Source: Ilumatobacteraceae bacterium
Lineage (GTDB): Bacteria; Actinomycetota; Acidimicrobiia; Acidimicrobiales; Ilumatobacteraceae
Length of the DNA: 7,745 nucleotides
Reading direction: 5' to 3'
NCBI GenBank assembly: GCA_025456105.1
Contig: JALOLG010000055.1
Span: 1-7,745 of the forward strand
In this document: in pieces, positions 6,115-7,745 of the stretch
Position numbering within the stretch: the first letter of the stretch is position 1
Layout: each line of letters opens with the position of its first letter
Notes under the pieces: model-generated
Seen by the model: the letters and a program-made list of their open reading frames with translations, nothing else
The model's database searches: none
Told to the model about the DNA's origin: nothing
Program-made: the position numbers and the translations under genes

Positions 6115-6609
6115 ATGTCCGAGCGCGAGATCATGACGTGGCAGCTCTTCGGGGAGGCCTCGCGCCACCTCGCCCAGGAGATCGCCGACGACGGCTACGA
6201 CCCCGACATGATCCTGTCGATCGCCCGCGGCGGTCTGCTCATCGGCGGGGCGCTGGGGTACGCGCTCGCGGTGAAGAACACCTACACGATGAACGTCGAG
6301 TTCTACACGGGGGTCGACGAGCGGCTCGAGGTGCCGCGCATCCTCCCGCCGGCGCCCGACTTCGTCGATCTGGCCCACGCCCGGATCCTGATCGCCGACG
6401 ACGTGGCCGACACCGGGCACACGCTCAAGTCGGTGCAGCTGTTCTGCGAGGGCAAGGTGGGCGAGGTGCGCACGGCGGTGCTCTACGAGAAGCCGCACTC
6501 GGTGGTGAAGTGCGACTACGTATGGAAGCGCACCGACCTGTGGATCAACTTCCCGTGGAGCGACCAGCCGCCGGTGGTGCAGCGCACCTCGATCGTGCTC
6601 GACGCCTGA
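6115..6609 (+). CDS. Purine-type phosphoribosyltransferase
   Basis: This 164-residue cytoplasmic enzyme would transfer ribose 5-phosphate from PRPP to a base. The PRPP-binding motif ARILIADDVADTGHTL covers 89-104, with the acidic pair Asp95/Asp96 and the phosphate loop DTGHT (99-103). The N-terminal ILSIARGGLLIGG (33-45) forms the usual second PRPP-contacting loop. WINFPW (143-148) near the C-terminus is the position where the base stacks in 6-oxopurine enzymes of the COG2236/Gpt-like group. Length fits this short type I class. It starts 11 nt after the Mo-subunit stop on the same strand. Placed directly after xanthine dehydrogenase, it is likely to salvage hypoxanthine, guanine or xanthine; the precise base is not determined by the sequence. 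The ATG at 6115 is the first in frame after the preceding gene and has no Shine-Dalgarno sequence. Confidence 0.85.
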   Translation: MSEREIMTWQLFGEASRHLAQEIADDGYDPDMILSIARGGLLIGGALGYALAVKNTYTMNVEFYTGVDERLEVPRILPPAPDFVDLAHARILIADDVADTGHTLKSVQLFCEGKVGEVRTAVLYEKPHSVVKCDYVWKRTDLWINFPWSDQPPVVQRTSIVLDA

Positions 6610-6625
6610 CGCCCGAGCCCGTCGA

Positions 6626-7699
6626 TCAGCGGGCCGTCGTGAGCCGCTGACGGAGCGTGGCCGGAGGGATCACCCCGAGCAGCCGTCCGTCGCGCCACAC
6701 CGTCACCACCGGCTTGGTGGGGTCGAGGCGGGGGAGCACGTCCGCGAGGGAGTCGTCGGGGTCGGCCTGCGCGGTGCGGTTGAGGGGCACCATCAGCTGG
6801 GTGAGCAGCACGGTGGGGCGCTGGTCGACGGGGAGCGCCCACAGCTCGTCCTCGAGCACGAGCCCGTCGGGGCGCCCGGTGTCGTCGGTGACCACCACGG
6901 CGCCGGCGTTGCCGATGCGCTGGCGCTGCCAGAGCATCGAGTCCGCGTCCATGTCGCGACCGGCGGCGGCCAGGCCGAACCACGTGAGGTCGCCGACCCG
7001 GACGCGATCGAGTCGCTCGGCCACGTACGAGGCCGCGATCTCGGCCCGTGCGTTGAGCGCGATGAAGATGCCGGTGACCAGCAGCCACACGCCTGGTCGG
7101 CCGCTGAGGAGGAGCCCGACACCGAGGGCGCCGATGAGCCACCCGAGGACCGTGCCCGCCTGGCCGGCGTCGCGGGCAGCGCGGAACTTGTCGCCGTGGC
7201 GCCACCAGCGCACGGCCTTGAGCACCCGGCCGCCGTCGAGCGGCGCGCCCGGCAGCATGTTGAACACCGCGAGCACCACGTTCACCAGACCGAGCCAGCC
7301 GGCCACCGAGACCAGCGCGCCGCTGAGGCCGAGCTGCTCGAGCCCGACGAACACCCCGATCGACAGGACCGCGACGGCGAGGCTGGCGAGCGGGCCGGCC
7401 ACGGCGATCCAGCCCTCCGCCTTGGGTGTCGGCGCCTCGCGGTCGAGCCGTGCCACGCCGCCGAGCGCCCACAGCTCGACCGACAGGGTGCCGACGCCGA
7501 AGCGGCGGGCGACCAGCGCGTGGGCCATCTCGTGGGCGAGGATCGAGCCGAGGAACACCACGACGGCGACCCCGGTGGCCACCAGGCCGAGCGCGGGCGC
7601 GAGCCCGGAGGCGAGGAGCACGCCGATCAGCAGCACGCTCCAGTGCATGTTGATGGAGATGCCGGCGAGCCGGCCGAGCGAGAGCGATCCGGTGAGCAT
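6626..7699 (-). CDS. Site-2 (M50) zinc metalloprotease with C-terminal CBS-like region
   Basis: This 357-residue integral membrane protease would cut substrates within the membrane. Residues 1-50 hold hydrophobic segments (about 20-52). The active-site motif HEMAH (56-60) supplies two zinc-binding His and the catalytic Glu57. The third zinc ligand, Asp155, is in NMLPGAPLDGGRVL (147-160), the conserved second M50 motif. Further membrane helices lie at about 98-118, 127-147, 183-199 and 202-217. From about 233 to the end the protein is soluble and resembles a divergent CBS pair, for example GAVVVTDDTGRPDGLV (266-281) and KPVVTVWRDGRLLGVI (329-344), as in Rip3-like actinobacterial proteases. The start at 7699 is the ATG nearest the first hydrophobic block; AGGAG lies 12 nt upstream, a long spacing. 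It is convergent with the phosphoribosyltransferase gene, 16 nt away, and probably functionally separate. Substrate unknown. Confidence 0.9.
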   Translation of the reverse strand: MLTGSLSLGRLAGISINMHWSVLLIGVLLASGLAPALGLVATGVAVVVFLGSILAHEMAHALVARRFGVGTLSVELWALGGVARLDREAPTPKAEGWIAVAGPLASLAVAVLSIGVFVGLEQLGLSGALVSVAGWLGLVNVVLAVFNMLPGAPLDGGRVLKAVRWWRHGDKFRAARDAGQAGTVLGWLIGALGVGLLLSGRPGVWLLVTGIFIALNARAEIAASYVAERLDRVRVGDLTWFGLAAAGRDMDADSMLWQRQRIGNAGAVVVTDDTGRPDGLVLEDELWALPVDQRPTVLLTQLMVPLNRTAQADPDDSLADVLPRLDPTKPVVTVWRDGRLLGVIPPATLRQRLTTAR

Positions 7700-7711
7700 G
7701 TGGGGAGGCGG

Positions 7712-7737
7712 CTCCTGGGTCGGTGGGGGTCACGCTA
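7712..7737 (-). promoter_or_regulatory. Possible -10 box and ribosome binding site of the M50 protease gene
   Basis: The minus strand reads TAGCGT at 7737-7732, a TANNNT hexamer, and AGGAG at 7716-7712, followed by 12 nt to the ATG. This would give a leader of roughly 25 nt. A -35 element, if any, lies beyond the window end, so the promoter cannot be fully judged. Confidence 0.3.
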
Positions 7738-7745
7738 GCGGCGGT

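Noticed and set aside
6617..6634. Possible terminator hairpin between the convergent genes (GCCCG and CGGGC)
   Set aside because: Only a 5-bp stem with an 8-nt loop, no T-tract, and it runs into the protease coding end; too weak in GC-rich DNA.
6516..7733. Minus-strand 405-codon frame overlapping the M50 protease in another frame
   Set aside because: The translation is Arg/Ala/Pro-rich shadow sequence, while the other frame has HEMAH, PLDGGR and membrane helices.
1..7745. CRISPR array, tRNA, rRNA, insertion sequence or phage remnants
   Set aside because: No regularly spaced repeats, no cloverleaf-like or rRNA-like sequence, no transposase or integrase, and gene density and composition are uniform.

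Overview
The window is a GC-rich (roughly 70 %) chromosomal stretch that looks like an actinomycete, most likely in or near the Acidimicrobiia. The evidence is the codon bias toward G/C in third positions, a lipoprotein with an Ala-Cys lipobox followed by a TEAP/TEPP-rich linker, and -10-like TANNNT boxes just upstream of start codons that have no Shine-Dalgarno sequence. The lineage is an inference from style, not from a marker gene.

Layout. (1) Positions 1-2016, minus strand: the first 44 codons of an ABC-type peptide/nickel-family permease, cut by the window edge, preceded in transcription order by its substrate-binding lipoprotein (193-2016). The two are separated by an 18-bp perfect hairpin. 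(2) Positions 2017-2156: a divergent intergenic region with a near-perfect 20-bp palindrome and a GTGA-N6-TCAC dyad, both candidate regulator sites. (3) Positions 2157-2411, plus strand: a small Cys-rich protein of the DUF5522 type. (4) Positions 2434-6103, plus strand: a three-gene molybdenum hydroxylase operon in the order FAD subunit, 2Fe-2S subunit, Mo-cofactor subunit, with 4-nt overlaps at both junctions. The sequences fit the PucC/PucE/PucD type of xanthine dehydrogenase. (5) Positions 6115-6609, plus strand: a purine-type phosphoribosyltransferase with a probable leaderless start. (6) Positions 6626-7699, minus strand: an M50 (site-2) zinc metalloprotease with a C-terminal CBS-like region, convergent with the phosphoribosyltransferase.

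How the genes may work together. The dehydrogenase would oxidise hypoxanthine and xanthine to urate. The adjacent phosphoribosyltransferase would return the same kind of bases to nucleotides, so the two sit at a purine catabolism/salvage branch point. The transporter points away from them and its substrate is not readable from sequence. It may or may not share the divergent control region. The protease is probably unrelated. No mobile element, CRISPR array, tRNA or rRNA was seen. No clearly novel multi-gene system is evident; the most worthwhile leads are the control region, the operon hairpin, the leaderless starts, the DUF5522 gene beside the Mo/Fe-S operon and an active-site substitution in the Mo subunit.
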